A DNA stretch of 64,000 nt from an uncultured Prevotella sp. (lineage in GTDB: Bacteria > Bacteroidota > Bacteroidia > Bacteroidales > Bacteroidaceae): the NCBI GenBank assembly GCA_927910885.1, contig CAKMOD010000032.1:1-64000 (forward strand). The letters are read 5' to 3'. Below are positions 16,693 through 26,477 of the stretch, one piece after another. Each line of letters starts with the position of its first letter. Positions within the stretch are counted from its first letter, which is position 1. The notes under the pieces were generated by a model. That model ran no database searches, had not been told where the DNA came from, and worked only from the letters and a program-made list of their open reading frames with translations. The translations under genes and the position numbers were made by a program.

Positions 16693-19232
16693 GAAAGACT
16701 TCATTTTTATCAATGAAATCGGTTCATGTAACCCTATTAGCAGTGGGCTTCTTGAGCCTTTCACTATCAGCACAGGCTTTCCCTTTCTTTAAAAAGAAGA
16801 AAAAGAAGGATACAACCACTACTTCTGTGGTGAAGAAAGATGCCTATGAGCGTATTCTAACCGAAGAGAAGACAGACTCTGCAAAGGGACCATTCGTTTC
16901 GTTCTATAGAACAGGTGAGAAACTTCTCATGGAGTTGCCACCTTCTTCTATTGGTCGTGACATGCTGATTGGTGCTACAATTTCATCTGTATCAAGCCCA
17001 CAGTTTGCTGAGGTTGGTACTCGTGCTGGTTCTGTTTCACACGTACGCTTTGTAGAGAAGGATAGCTCTATCGTAATGCAGGCTATCAACTCTGAATTAC
17101 TCGATGCCCTACCAGCAGGTAATCCGAAGCAGGCACAGGCTACGAACTATCGTAACCTTGACTTTTATAGCTTCCCAATCAAGGCAAGAAACAAGAAGAC
17201 TGGAGGTATTCTCTTTGATGTTTCTTCTTTCTTCTTGAGAGAGAGTAAGTATTTCCCAGTGATTGCAAAGATAGCTGGACCATATCGTGTGGATGCTGAC
17301 TTAAAGCCAGAGTGGATTAAAGTAACTTCTTTGAAGTCGTTTGCAAACAATGCTTGTATCTCGATGGAGCGCAACTATGTTACCAACATGAGTGGTAACA
17401 GTGGTAGTGTTGCTATTAGTAATCATCCAGTTTCTGTCGGTGTACAGTTTACTTTGGCTCTCCTGCCAGAGGATAAGATGACTCCTCGTCTGAGTGATAC
17501 TCGCCTTGGCTACTTCCTTACACCGAAGTCTATCGTCAATGACAGTCTTATCGACCATGCAAGCTTTATCAATCGTTGGCGTGTAGAACCTAAGGACCCA
17601 GCAGCTTACTTTGCTGGTCAGCTTAGCGAACCAGTAAAGCCTATTGTGTTCTATATCGACAATGCGTTCCCTGAAAAGTGGAAGCCAGCGATTAGAAATG
17701 CTGTTCTTAGATGGAATAAGGCTTTCGAGCGTATCGGTTTCAAGAATGTGATGCAGGCTGTGGACTTCCCAACCAATGATCCTAATTTCGATCCAGATAA
17801 CTTCTTGTATTCTACTATTCGTTATCTACCTACTGCGACAGAGAATGCAATGGGTCCTTCATGGGTTGATCCACGTACAGGTGAGATTATCACAGCGACC
17901 GTATTGGTGTATAATGATGTTGTAAATGTCATCAATAGTTGGCGATTTATTCAGACATCACAGCTTGATCCTGCTGCACGAACATTGGATATGCCTGATA
18001 GCATTTTGTTACCAACATTGGAGTATATTGTGACTCACGAGGTAGGACATACACTCGGACTGATGCACAACATGGCTTCATCGGCTGCTATTCCAACTGA
18101 TTCGCTTCGTTCTGCAAGCTTCACACAGAAGTATGGTACGACAGCGTCTATCATGGACTATGCTCGTTTCAACTATGTTGCACAGCCAACAGATAAGGGT
18201 GTGTCACTGACTCCTCCTTATCTCGGTGTGTATGACAACTATGCAATAGAGTGGGGCTACCGTGTTTTCCCTAACTCAAAGAGTTTCAGAGATGACGTAA
18301 AGCCATTGATGGCACTTGTTGAGTCTCATGCTAACGACCCAATGTATCGTTACGTACTTCAGCAGTCACGCTATCGTTACGACCCAACTGCCATTGAGGA
18401 GGACCTCGGTGACGATGCTGTGAAGTCAAGTACATACGGCCTTAAGAACCTTGAGTATATTCTCAGTCACTTCGACGAATGGATTCCAGATGGTGCCGAT
18501 GGCACTCGTAAGGCTAAGCTCTATCGTCAGATAGTTTCGCAAGCATACGGTTATGTACGTAATGTCTATGCAGTGCTTGGTGGTATTAAGTTGAATCAGA
18601 CTACAGAGTCTTCTGGTATTCCTCGTTATGAGGTGATGCCTAAGGAGAAGCAGCGTGCTGCTGCAATGTGGTTGTTACAGGAAGCACGCAAGTTTGGTAA
18701 GCGTGGTGTAGAGAGTATCGAGAACCGCTTACCTCAGATTAACTCTCATCCTTATAAGACATTGGCAAGTGGTATTCAGGAAATGGCTCTCTCTGCAACC
18801 GCACGTTTAGCATTGAGCTATTATGCTGACTCTACTTCTTATTCTCCATTGGAGTATTGCGAAGACACTTACAATAATGTATGGGCTAAGACAATTGCTG
18901 GTAACGAAAATCTCGATGAGGACGATATCGCAATGCAGCGTCTCTATGTAGAGCGTTTGAAGTCAAATATTAGTGAGGTGAAGCAGGTTGGTAAAGTGCG
19001 CAGCTTGCGTGATGACAAGCAGGATGTGGCTTTCCTTGGCTTTGGTGTTGGTTATGGTGAACCAGAGACGATGTGGACAGAGACCATCGACCGCACAGCT
19101 GAATATGTGTTCCACTATGCACAGAAGCTTCAGAAACTTCTTGAGGAACGCATTAAGACAACGAAGGACACAACTATCAAATCTCAATATGAGTTGATGT
19201 ATGCACGTGTCCAGCGTTATATGAATGATTAA
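16689..19232 (+). CDS. Zinc-dependent metalloprotease (DUF5117/DUF5118 family), active-site intact
   Basis: This is an 847-residue secreted protease. It has a signal peptide (about 1-30, ...LSAQAFPFF) followed by a Lys-rich patch; DUF5118-type N-terminus; DUF5117 (about 80-275, with RWRVEPKDPAAYFAG at the end); and a catalytic region with H450-E-V-G-H454-T-L-G-L-M-H460, the full HExxHxxGxxH zinc motif, and a Met-turn (SIMDYARFNYVAQ). The start overlaps the stop of its inactive paralogue (ATGA), so translation is probably coupled and the two products made together. It ends the locus, before a strong terminator at 19257. Confidence 0.93.
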   Translation: MRKTSFLSMKSVHVTLLAVGFLSLSLSAQAFPFFKKKKKKDTTTTSVVKKDAYERILTEEKTDSAKGPFVSFYRTGEKLLMELPPSSIGRDMLIGATISSVSSPQFAEVGTRAGSVSHVRFVEKDSSIVMQAINSELLDALPAGNPKQAQATNYRNLDFYSFPIKARNKKTGGILFDVSSFFLRESKYFPVIAKIAGPYRVDADLKPEWIKVTSLKSFANNACISMERNYVTNMSGNSGSVAISNHPVSVGVQFTLALLPEDKMTPRLSDTRLGYFLTPKSIVNDSLIDHASFINRWRVEPKDPAAYFAGQLSEPVKPIVFYIDNAFPEKWKPAIRNAVLRWNKAFERIGFKNVMQAVDFPTNDPNFDPDNFLYSTIRYLPTATENAMGPSWVDPRTGEIITATVLVYNDVVNVINSWRFIQTSQLDPAARTLDMPDSILLPTLEYIVTHEVGHTLGLMHNMASSAAIPTDSLRSASFTQKYGTTASIMDYARFNYVAQPTDKGVSLTPPYLGVYDNYAIEWGYRVFPNSKSFRDDVKPLMALVESHANDPMYRYVLQQSRYRYDPTAIEEDLGDDAVKSSTYGLKNLEYILSHFDEWIPDGADGTRKAKLYRQIVSQAYGYVRNVYAVLGGIKLNQTTESSGIPRYEVMPKEKQRAAAMWLLQEARKFGKRGVESIENRLPQINSHPYKTLASGIQEMALSATARLALSYYADSTSYSPLEYCEDTYNNVWAKTIAGNENLDEDDIAMQRLYVERLKSNISEVKQVGKVRSLRDDKQDVAFLGFGVGYGEPETMWTETIDRTAEYVFHYAQKLQKLLEERIKTTKDTTIKSQYELMYARVQRYMND

Positions 19233-19256
19233 TCTTCCGTGATAACATACATTTCA

Positions 19257-19305
19257 GAGGGTATATCTTAGACGTTAGTATCTTGGATATACCCTCTTCC
19301 TTTGT
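19257..19305 (+). terminator. Terminator of the susC-to-protease locus
   Basis: GAGGGTATATC (19257-19267) pairs with GATATACCCTC (19286-19296), followed by TTCCTTTG. An outer ACATAC/GTATGT pair extends the stem. Confidence 0.85.
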
Positions 19306-19494
19306 ATGTAATATCAAATCGTATGATGGTTTTGTATGTTTTCAATCACTTACATCCCTTTGATAGATCATCTTCTTATTTGTATAAGCTAATATACCTT
19401 TCTTATCTTAGTTAGCCATTAACGTCTTACTGTATTCATAATAATGCCCATAAAGCCCCCTTCTTCTTACTTTTATCCGTTGTGTTGTTGCTGC

Positions 19495-19551
19495 GCACAT
19501 GTTGTGCTAAGGCTTCGCACATATCGTGCTAAGGCTTCGCACCAATGGTGC
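19495..19551. repeat. 22-bp dyad array (family 1), cluster C
   Basis: Dyads start at 19495 (GCACATGTTGTGC), 19517 (GCACATATCGTGC) and 19539 (GCACCAATGGTGC); both spacers are TAAGGCTTC. It lies between convergent genes. Besides this array and the upstream terminator, 19233-19679 shows nothing else recognisable. Confidence 0.87.
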
Positions 19552-19679
19552 GGAGTACTAAACAACTTATGATATACTGCCAAAGCAGAGGTAATTCGGG
19601 ATAAGTAGGGAGTTATTCAGTTACAAGTCAACTTTGCCTATTGGGTCAGAGGCTAAGTTGACTTGTGCTTTTCTGCCGT

Positions 19680-21989
19680 CTATAATCTGTTCTTTTCAGC
19701 CTGTCCAGCACCTGTACCCTTGTATTTGCTTCGTGAAGTATTGAACTTATAGGTAACAGTTAGAACAAACTCACGGCTGTCGTATGTACTAATCTGTTGT
19801 GTTTCCATTGATTCAGTGTAACTAATTCCTCCGTCTTTTTGGGTATGGAATAAGTCTGTTCCACCAATGCGAAATGCGAGTCTATCCTTTAGGAAGGATT
19901 TGGTAAGACTGATGTCGACGCTTCCAGAGTTTCGTGCAATGGCTCCAATTTCAGCATCACCTCTCTTGATGTAGTATGACTCCATTGATAGTAACCAGCC
20001 TTTGCCAAAATCGAATGTGTTGTTAAAACTGAATTGCCAGATAGGCTTGTTCAGTTTATAAGTCTTCGTACTTGTATGTAATGTGAGCCATTGCTTCTTC
20101 ATTAATGTTGTGAACTCAGGCGTCCAGATACCGATTGTTGGCGAAAAAGCTAACTGAGTAGATATCGTCTTGATGCTTGGAAGATTCGTGTTGGTAAGAC
20201 GTGAGATAGCTGAGTTATGGCTGTCTTGTTCGCTCCAGAAGACAATGGCGTGGCGACGGTCATTGTAAGAGATGCCAAACTGGATGAACTTCCACATAGC
20301 TCCTAAGCTTATCTCGTGGATATATTCGTGCTGAAGTAGTGGGTTACCCGACTGCATCAAGAAACGATTGGCGTATGTAACGTTATTGCTTAACTGACTA
20401 TAAGAAGGGCGACGTGTCCTCGCTGCATAGCTCAATTGCATCTGTAGGTCTCCTATCTGTGTAGCTGCAGAGATGCTTGGGAATAGGTTGCTGAACGAAC
20501 GACTTTGATTAGCAATGTGCTGTCCGTTCTCATAGTAGTTAAAACGTACCGTCTCCCAGCGTAGACCAGCTGTCAGTTGGCAGATTGATAGCTGGTGTTT
20601 GTATTCCATGAAAGGAGCTATGTTCGACTCCTTTAGCTGTGCGGATGAGCTTGGGACATAGTTTTCAGGATTGCTATACGTGTCATTGCGATTCGTATAG
20701 GTATATTCTGCACCCACTGACAGATTACCTCCTAAAACAGGATAGCCCAAGGTTAGCTTAGAAGCAATGAGCCTATTACGCTCTTGGTTGTCGGAGGTTA
20801 CGGTACGACTGACCTTGTTGCGACTTTCTTCTCGATAGATGGTATGGTCATTTTGCTTGTTATAAAGATAATCCGTATTGAAGTCTATGTCCATCTTTCC
20901 TATCTTTCCGACATAATATAGATTAATGAATTGGGAAGGACGATGGGACTGTTTGCGTGTTGCAAAGGTGTTAAGATGGTCGTAGAAAGTCCCGTTTGCC
21001 GTTACATCACTACTAAGAAAAACAGATTTGGGGAAGTCATGAGGGAAGTTAAGTATGTATTTGATACCGACAGAATTACTATCATTTAGCTGATAGTCTG
21101 CTCCTATAGTATTTTTGAAGATAGAATTCTTTTCGGGGACTTTTAGCGTGAAATCCTGCTGCCAAAGAGTGTCAGCGTGAACAATTGTGGTTATTTCGCT
21201 GTGTTCGAGGCTGTTGTTAAGTGAATAGCCATGCGCACCAAAGAGTTCTAAACGGTTATGGCGATACTTCCAGTTAAGCTGTTCTGAGAGGTCTACATTT
21301 TCCGACTGGTAGTAGGCAGAGCGTACATCGAAACCAAAGCCGTCGCCTACAGCCTTCTTCGTGCGTATCTTTACGACTGCTCTTACGGCTGCATTATATT
21401 TGCTTCCGGGGTTGCTTATCACCTCAACGCTCTTAATATCGCTTGACTTTAGGCGTTCAAGCTCTGTTGCATCACGCATTTGGCGACCGTTGATATAGAT
21501 GATAGGTGTACCTCTACCAAATACTTCGTAGCCATCTTTCTTCTTTGTCAGTCCAGGGACATGTGTAAGGACATCCTCACAAGTGCCGAGTTTGCTTAGT
21601 ATGGTGTTCTCGATGTTCGTTTGTATACCCTCTGTTGTCATCTTGTGTAGAGGAGCATTGCCTTTGACGACCACCTCTTTCATCATTTTTGCATCTTCTT
21701 TCAGTACGATAGTAAGGTTGTCTTGGTTGGAAAGAACCGTAGTGAAGGGCTCATAACCTACGAAGGAGGCTTTAAGGATATTACCTAATGTAACCTCCTT
21801 GAAGTTGAAACTGCCATCATCAGCGGTTGTTGTGCCAACAATAAAGGTAGAATCCTTGGCTGAAAGGATAATGACATTTGCGTAGGGGATAGGCTTCTTG
21901 TTTTCATCAAACACCTTTCCTGATACGGATTGTGCATTAGCTCGAAGTCCAGTGCAGAACAGAAGGAGGATAAGTAATAGTTTTTCCAT
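19680..21989 (-). CDS. TonB-dependent-receptor-like outer membrane beta-barrel protein
   Basis: This is a 769-residue protein with a signal peptide (about 1-19, ...GLRANAQ), a carboxypeptidase-like regulatory domain (about 20-108, VSGKVFDENKKPIPYANV), a reduced plug-like region (TTEGIQTNIENTILSKLGT, GRGTPIIYINGRQM) and an outer-membrane beta-barrel of the OMP_b-brl_3 type. No typical TonB box is evident. The ligand cannot be told from sequence. It is monocistronic, with a TATCTTTG box and a tight palindrome just before the gene. Confidence 0.87.
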   Translation of the reverse strand: MEKLLLILLLFCTGLRANAQSVSGKVFDENKKPIPYANVIILSAKDSTFIVGTTTADDGSFNFKEVTLGNILKASFVGYEPFTTVLSNQDNLTIVLKEDAKMMKEVVVKGNAPLHKMTTEGIQTNIENTILSKLGTCEDVLTHVPGLTKKKDGYEVFGRGTPIIYINGRQMRDATELERLKSSDIKSVEVISNPGSKYNAAVRAVVKIRTKKAVGDGFGFDVRSAYYQSENVDLSEQLNWKYRHNRLELFGAHGYSLNNSLEHSEITTIVHADTLWQQDFTLKVPEKNSIFKNTIGADYQLNDSNSVGIKYILNFPHDFPKSVFLSSDVTANGTFYDHLNTFATRKQSHRPSQFINLYYVGKIGKMDIDFNTDYLYNKQNDHTIYREESRNKVSRTVTSDNQERNRLIASKLTLGYPVLGGNLSVGAEYTYTNRNDTYSNPENYVPSSSAQLKESNIAPFMEYKHQLSICQLTAGLRWETVRFNYYENGQHIANQSRSFSNLFPSISAATQIGDLQMQLSYAARTRRPSYSQLSNNVTYANRFLMQSGNPLLQHEYIHEISLGAMWKFIQFGISYNDRRHAIVFWSEQDSHNSAISRLTNTNLPSIKTISTQLAFSPTIGIWTPEFTTLMKKQWLTLHTSTKTYKLNKPIWQFSFNNTFDFGKGWLLSMESYYIKRGDAEIGAIARNSGSVDISLTKSFLKDRLAFRIGGTDLFHTQKDGGISYTESMETQQISTYDSREFVLTVTYKFNTSRSKYKGTGAGQAEKNRL

Positions 21990-22043
21990 AACTCATAAAG
22001 TTAAGTGATACGAAAGGTTCAAACTCAGTTATGCTTTTAAAAA

Positions 22044-22068
22044 GCGATAGGTTTCTATCGCAAAGATA
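22044..22068 (-). promoter_or_regulatory. -7 box overlapping a perfect palindrome upstream of the beta-barrel gene
   Basis: On the minus strand TATCTTTG (22068-22061) runs straight into GCGATAG-AAAC-CTATCGC (22061-22044), then TTTTTAAAAG. The dyad sits where transcription should begin. It could be an operator or a 5'-end hairpin/early terminator. Confidence 0.6.
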
Positions 22069-22164
22069 TAAAATTATATGATTACTAATAAGAAAAAAGG
22101 AAAAACTTTCAGTTTAATGTGTCTTTTTTAGTAGTGAGGTGGTTTAGAGATAAGACTTTATGTA

Positions 22165-22213
22165 CAAAAAAAAGCCATACCAGAATCCTATCAAAGGATT
22201 ACTGATATGGCTT
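22165..22213 (-). terminator. Terminator of trxA
   Basis: The imperfect stem 22196-22213 / 22171-22188 (AAGCCATA...TATGGCTT) is followed on the minus strand by a run of T (22165-22172), 20 nt after the trxA stop. Confidence 0.9.
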
Positions 22214-22233
22214 TATATTTATAAGAGTTTAGC

Positions 22234-22548
22234 TTAGAGCAGAGCGTCGAACTTCTCTTTGAGAACGTCCTTTGAAGCTGCGCCAACAAACTTGTCTACC
22301 AACTGACCACCCTTAAAGAAGAGGATAGTTGGGATGTTACGTACACCGAAATCAATGGCTACGTCATCATTCTCCTCAACATCACACTTGCCTACAACAA
22401 TCTTACCATCGTACTCCTCAGCGAGTTCTGAGATGATAGGACCAATCATCTTACAAGGGCCACACCATGTTGCCCACAAATCAACTACCAATGGTAATTC
22501 ACCATTCTTGTAAGTCTCTAAATTCTCGTTAGTAATTACTACTTCCAT
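22234..22548 (-). CDS. trxA: Thioredoxin
   Basis: This is a 104-residue classical thioredoxin: one domain with the redox pair in WATWCGPCKMIGP (C29, C32) and the cis-Pro loop VRNIPTILFF. It reduces cytoplasmic disulfides and could feed electrons to the DsbD encoded at 3.9 kb. There is no signal peptide. It lies 78 nt downstream of dnaE on the same strand; the gap has an AATCTTTG sequence, one base off the -7 consensus, so it may have its own promoter as well as read-through. Confidence 0.97.
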   Translation of the reverse strand: MEVVITNENLETYKNGELPLVVDLWATWCGPCKMIGPIISELAEEYDGKIVVGKCDVEENDDVAIDFGVRNIPTILFFKGGQLVDKFVGAASKDVLKEKFDALL

Positions 22549-22626
22549 TTTTATTCTGTTTATAAGTTTATTAATATTGTCTTTTCTATCTATTTACTTA
22601 TCATCAAAGATTGTGCCACTTTCGAT

Positions 22627-25600
22627 TTAGTTTATATGGAACTCCATCTTCTCATTCGACGAGATAAAGTCTATCAGCGTGCGGTCGACGTTAACGCCAC
22701 CATTCTTACTCCGTAGCATAAGTACAGTGTTATCAGGTGTTCGCAACTGTATGTAAAGTTGTGTGTTACCGATATGTTGCTCGATGACTGTTGCTAATTC
22801 CGAAACGAAGGCATCGTCTAATGCTGTTGCATCCATAGAGATGGTAAAGCGTTCTAAACGGTTTTGTTTCACGTCATAGAGTTGCTCAATCTTCTGCACT
22901 TTTAGCTCTAATAGGTCAGGATTATTGCGATAACGAGGCTGACACTTAGCTGTTATATAAACGGTGTAGTTCATCTTCAAGAGGTTGTTCCACCGTGCCC
23001 AATCGTCACCAAACAATGCTAATTCGCCCGTTCCCTCAAAGTCTTCTATCGTGACAAAGCCAAAAGGCTTACCAGTCTTTTGCGAGAAGCGTTCGTTTAC
23101 AGATGTGACAATACCACCAAATGTCACTTCGTCAGCTTTTGCCAATTCTGTCATATTCGCATTGCGACCTATCATAGAGCAACGAGTGTTACACATGTTG
23201 TTCAGAACAACACTGTATTCATCGAGTGGGTGGGCTGACAGATAGATACCAACAAGTTCACGCTCCTTGTTCAATTTCTCAATAGTAGGCCACTTCTCTG
23301 CCTTTGGCGCAATAGGATGTACTACATCAATAGCATCCATACCTCCGAAGAGGGAGTTCTGTTGTTGTGCCTTTTCGGCTTGGAAAAGCTGACCATAACG
23401 GACAATAGTATCTAAGAACAGATCACCCTTTGCAGTGACTGCAAAGTATTGTTCTCGCTGTAAACCGAAGCTGTCAAAACCACCACTATAAGCTAAACTT
23501 TCAAATGCTTTGCGGTTTACATTACTGAGGTCGACACGCTCAGCAAAGTCATATATATCCTTATAAGGGCCATTCTCCGTGCGTTCACGTACAATACTAT
23601 CAGCCGCACTTGCCCCCATTCCCTTGATAGCAGAGAGTCCGAAGCGAATCTCACCATGCTTGTTCACACCAAAGCCAATCTGACTCTCGTTGACATCAGG
23701 ACCAAGGGTTGCAATCCTCAATGCCTTACATTCCTCCATCAACTTTGTGATCTCGGTAATCTGACTGAAGCGACGTGTCATCAACGCAGCCATATATTCG
23801 GCTGGATAATGCGCCTTCATGTAGGCTGTCTGATAAGCTACCCATGAGTAGCAAGTGGCATGTGACTTATTGAAAGCATAGCTGGCAAACTTCTCCCAGT
23901 CGCTCCATATCTTCTCAAGAACTTGTGGGTCGTGTCCGTTCTCTTGTCCTTGCTTGATGAACTTAGGCTTCATCTTGTCAACGATAGCCTTCATCTTCTT
24001 ACCCATCGCCTTACGAAGGGCGTCACTCTCACCACGTGTAAAGTTCGCCAACTGGCGACTCAAGAGCATTACTTGCTCCTGATAGACCGTAATACCGTAT
24101 GTGTCTTTGAGGTACTTCTCCATACATGGGATGTCGTACTTCACCAAAGATGGGTCATGCTTACGCTTGATAAAGTCAGGAATATAGTCCATTGGACCCG
24201 GACGATAGAGCGCATTCATGGCGATGAGGTCTTCAAACACAGTTGGATGAAGCTCACGAAGATACTTCTGCATACCTGCCGACTCAAACTGAAAAGTACC
24301 AACGGTTTGTCCACGTTGATAGAGTTGGTAGGTCAATTCGTCATCAATAGGAATCTTCTCAAGGTCAATCACGTCGCCAGTTGTCTGCTTAACAACCTTG
24401 CAAGCTTCCTTTAACTCGGAGAGAGTTTTCAGTCCGAGGAAGTCCATTTTGATAAGACCAGTAGATTCAATCACGTGACCATCATACTGAGTTACAGGTA
24501 CCTTCTTCTCTGGGAAGTCTGGGTCTGTTGCCGTAGAGATAGGTACCCATTCATCAATAGGGTTACGACAGATAATGAATCCACAGGCATGAATACCCGT
24601 TCCACGCACAGTTCCCTCCAGCATCTTAGCGTATTTAATCGTATTGCGCTCCCTTATGTCTTCACTTACCTCCGCATTCTGCAACTCTGGAGTGCACTTG
24701 ATGGCATTCGTTAAGTTCATCTTCATGCCATCAGGTAAGCGTTCTGGAATCGCCTTACAAAGGGCATTAGAGACATCTAACGGTAGTTTCTCTACGCGGG
24801 CAACATCCTTAATGGAGTTCTTTGTAGCCATCGTAGAGTAGGTTATAATATGTGCACAGTTCTCGTGTCCATACTTATCCATGACCCACTGCAGCACACG
24901 TCCGCGTCCGTCATCATCAAAGTCGGTATCAATATCAGGGAGATTGACACGGTCAGGGTTGAGAAAACGCTCAAAAAGTAGGTCGTACTTCAATGGGTCA
25001 ATCAGCGTGATACCAAGGCAATAAGCCACAACAGAGCCTGCCGCCGAGCCACGACCTGGACCCACCATTACGCCCAATTCTTCTCTTGCCGCATTGATAA
25101 AGTCCTGCACTATAAGGAAGTAACCAGGAAAACCCATCGTTTTCATGACATGTAACTCAAAGCGGATGCGGCTATCAACCTCATCAGATAGTGGTTCACC
25201 ATACAGCTTTTTAGCACCGTCATAGGCTAACTTTGCAAGGTAGTCAGCCTCAAATTTAATACGATATATCTTCTCATAGCCACCTAAACGGTCGATAACG
25301 GCTTGTCCTTCTTCAGGAGAAAGCGGATTATTTCCGTTCTCGTCCGTTGTAAACTCCTTGTATATATCTTCTTCGCTGAACTTCTTTTTCCACTCTTCTT
25401 CTGTTCCAAAGTCTTCTGGAATAGGGAAGAAAGGCATGATAGGACCATGATTAATATTGTAGGTCTCTACCTTATCGAGAATCTCCAGCGTATTTGTCAT
25501 TGCTTCTGGGATGTCTGAGAAAATCTCATTCATCTCTGCACGCGTCTTAAACCACTCCTGCTTAGAGTAGCGCATACGCTTTGGATCATCCAAATCTTCG

Positions 25601-26346
25601 TTTGTTGAAAGACAGAGTAGGTGGTCATGTGCCTCGGCTGTCTCCTTGTCTTCAAAGTGACAGTCATTGGTACATACTATCTTTATACCATATTCTTGCG
25701 CAAACTTCATGAGGACTTTGTTCGCTTTCTGCTGTAAAGGATAAGCCTCACGATTTGCTACTAAACTTGGGTCTTTTACTTCATGACGTTGCAACTCAAG
25801 GTAGAAATCATCTCCAAAGACACGATGATACCACTCACAAGCTTCTCTTGCCCCCTCGATATCATCATGAATAATCTTGTTAGGAACTTCGCCTGCAATA
25901 CAAGCTGTACACACAATCAGTCCTTCATGATACTTCTCAAGCTGCTCACGGTCCGTACGGGGACGATAGTAATAACCATCCACCCACGCATTAGATACAA
26001 GTTTAATAAGGTTCTTGTATCCTGTGTAGTTCTTTGCTAACACGATAAGGTGGTAGCCTGAATTATCATGCATACTCTTATCCTTATTATGCATTGTGCG
26101 ACGGGCTACATACATTTCGCAACCGAAGATAGGTTTGAAAGGTTCTTCGCCCTTCTCTTTCCTACCTTTATTGACCTTAGCACAATAATCAGCAAACTCT
26201 TTTATGCCGAACATCACACCGTGATCTGTAATCGCCATACCCTTCATTCCGTCTGCAATAGCCTTATCAACAAGGCGCGTTACCTTTGACTGGCCATCAA
26301 GAATAGAATAATTAGTGTGGACGTGTAAATGTACGTAATCTTCCAT
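22627..26346 (-). CDS. dnaE: DNA polymerase III subunit alpha
   Basis: This is a 1,239-residue replicative polymerase. Order: PHP domain at the N-terminus (YVHLHVHTNYSILDG, ITDHG), polymerase core with catalytic PDIDTDFDDDGR and GPGRGSAAGS, beta-clamp and helix-hairpin-helix regions, and an OB-fold near the C-terminus (VTFGGIVTSV). I start at ATG 26346 (MEDYVHLHVH): the frame is open 52 codons further upstream, but those residues are unlike DnaE and run under the divergent psd promoter. Length fits the DnaE1 class. Confidence 0.97.
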   Translation of the reverse strand: MEDYVHLHVHTNYSILDGQSKVTRLVDKAIADGMKGMAITDHGVMFGIKEFADYCAKVNKGRKEKGEEPFKPIFGCEMYVARRTMHNKDKSMHDNSGYHLIVLAKNYTGYKNLIKLVSNAWVDGYYYRPRTDREQLEKYHEGLIVCTACIAGEVPNKIIHDDIEGAREACEWYHRVFGDDFYLELQRHEVKDPSLVANREAYPLQQKANKVLMKFAQEYGIKIVCTNDCHFEDKETAEAHDHLLCLSTNEDLDDPKRMRYSKQEWFKTRAEMNEIFSDIPEAMTNTLEILDKVETYNINHGPIMPFFPIPEDFGTEEEWKKKFSEEDIYKEFTTDENGNNPLSPEEGQAVIDRLGGYEKIYRIKFEADYLAKLAYDGAKKLYGEPLSDEVDSRIRFELHVMKTMGFPGYFLIVQDFINAAREELGVMVGPGRGSAAGSVVAYCLGITLIDPLKYDLLFERFLNPDRVNLPDIDTDFDDDGRGRVLQWVMDKYGHENCAHIITYSTMATKNSIKDVARVEKLPLDVSNALCKAIPERLPDGMKMNLTNAIKCTPELQNAEVSEDIRERNTIKYAKMLEGTVRGTGIHACGFIICRNPIDEWVPISTATDPDFPEKKVPVTQYDGHVIESTGLIKMDFLGLKTLSELKEACKVVKQTTGDVIDLEKIPIDDELTYQLYQRGQTVGTFQFESAGMQKYLRELHPTVFEDLIAMNALYRPGPMDYIPDFIKRKHDPSLVKYDIPCMEKYLKDTYGITVYQEQVMLLSRQLANFTRGESDALRKAMGKKMKAIVDKMKPKFIKQGQENGHDPQVLEKIWSDWEKFASYAFNKSHATCYSWVAYQTAYMKAHYPAEYMAALMTRRFSQITEITKLMEECKALRIATLGPDVNESQIGFGVNKHGEIRFGLSAIKGMGASAADSIVRERTENGPYKDIYDFAERVDLSNVNRKAFESLAYSGGFDSFGLQREQYFAVTAKGDLFLDTIVRYGQLFQAEKAQQQNSLFGGMDAIDVVHPIAPKAEKWPTIEKLNKERELVGIYLSAHPLDEYSVVLNNMCNTRCSMIGRNANMTELAKADEVTFGGIVTSVNERFSQKTGKPFGFVTIEDFEGTGELALFGDDWARWNNLLKMNYTVYITAKCQPRYRNNPDLLELKVQKIEQLYDVKQNRLERFTISMDATALDDAFVSELATVIEQHIGNTQLYIQLRTPDNTVLMLRSKNGGVNVDRTLIDFISSNEKMEFHIN

Positions 26347-26416
26347 TGAACTTATGCGTTTTTGAGCTGTAAAGTTACTATGAAAAGCCGACATAGCAAA
26401 AGATTGAGAGTGAAAA

Positions 26417-26448
26417 TTTGTGGAAACGACAAAAAAGAAGTACCTTTG
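26417..26448 (+). promoter_or_regulatory. Promoter of psd
   Basis: TTTG (26417-26420), exactly 20 bp, TACCTTTG (26441-26448): a full-consensus Bacteroidota promoter. The expected start site is near 26455. It overlaps the GTG at 26420, which therefore cannot start translation from this promoter. Confidence 0.85.
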
Positions 26449-26477
26449 CAACAAAACAAATACGTCGTTTATCGACC

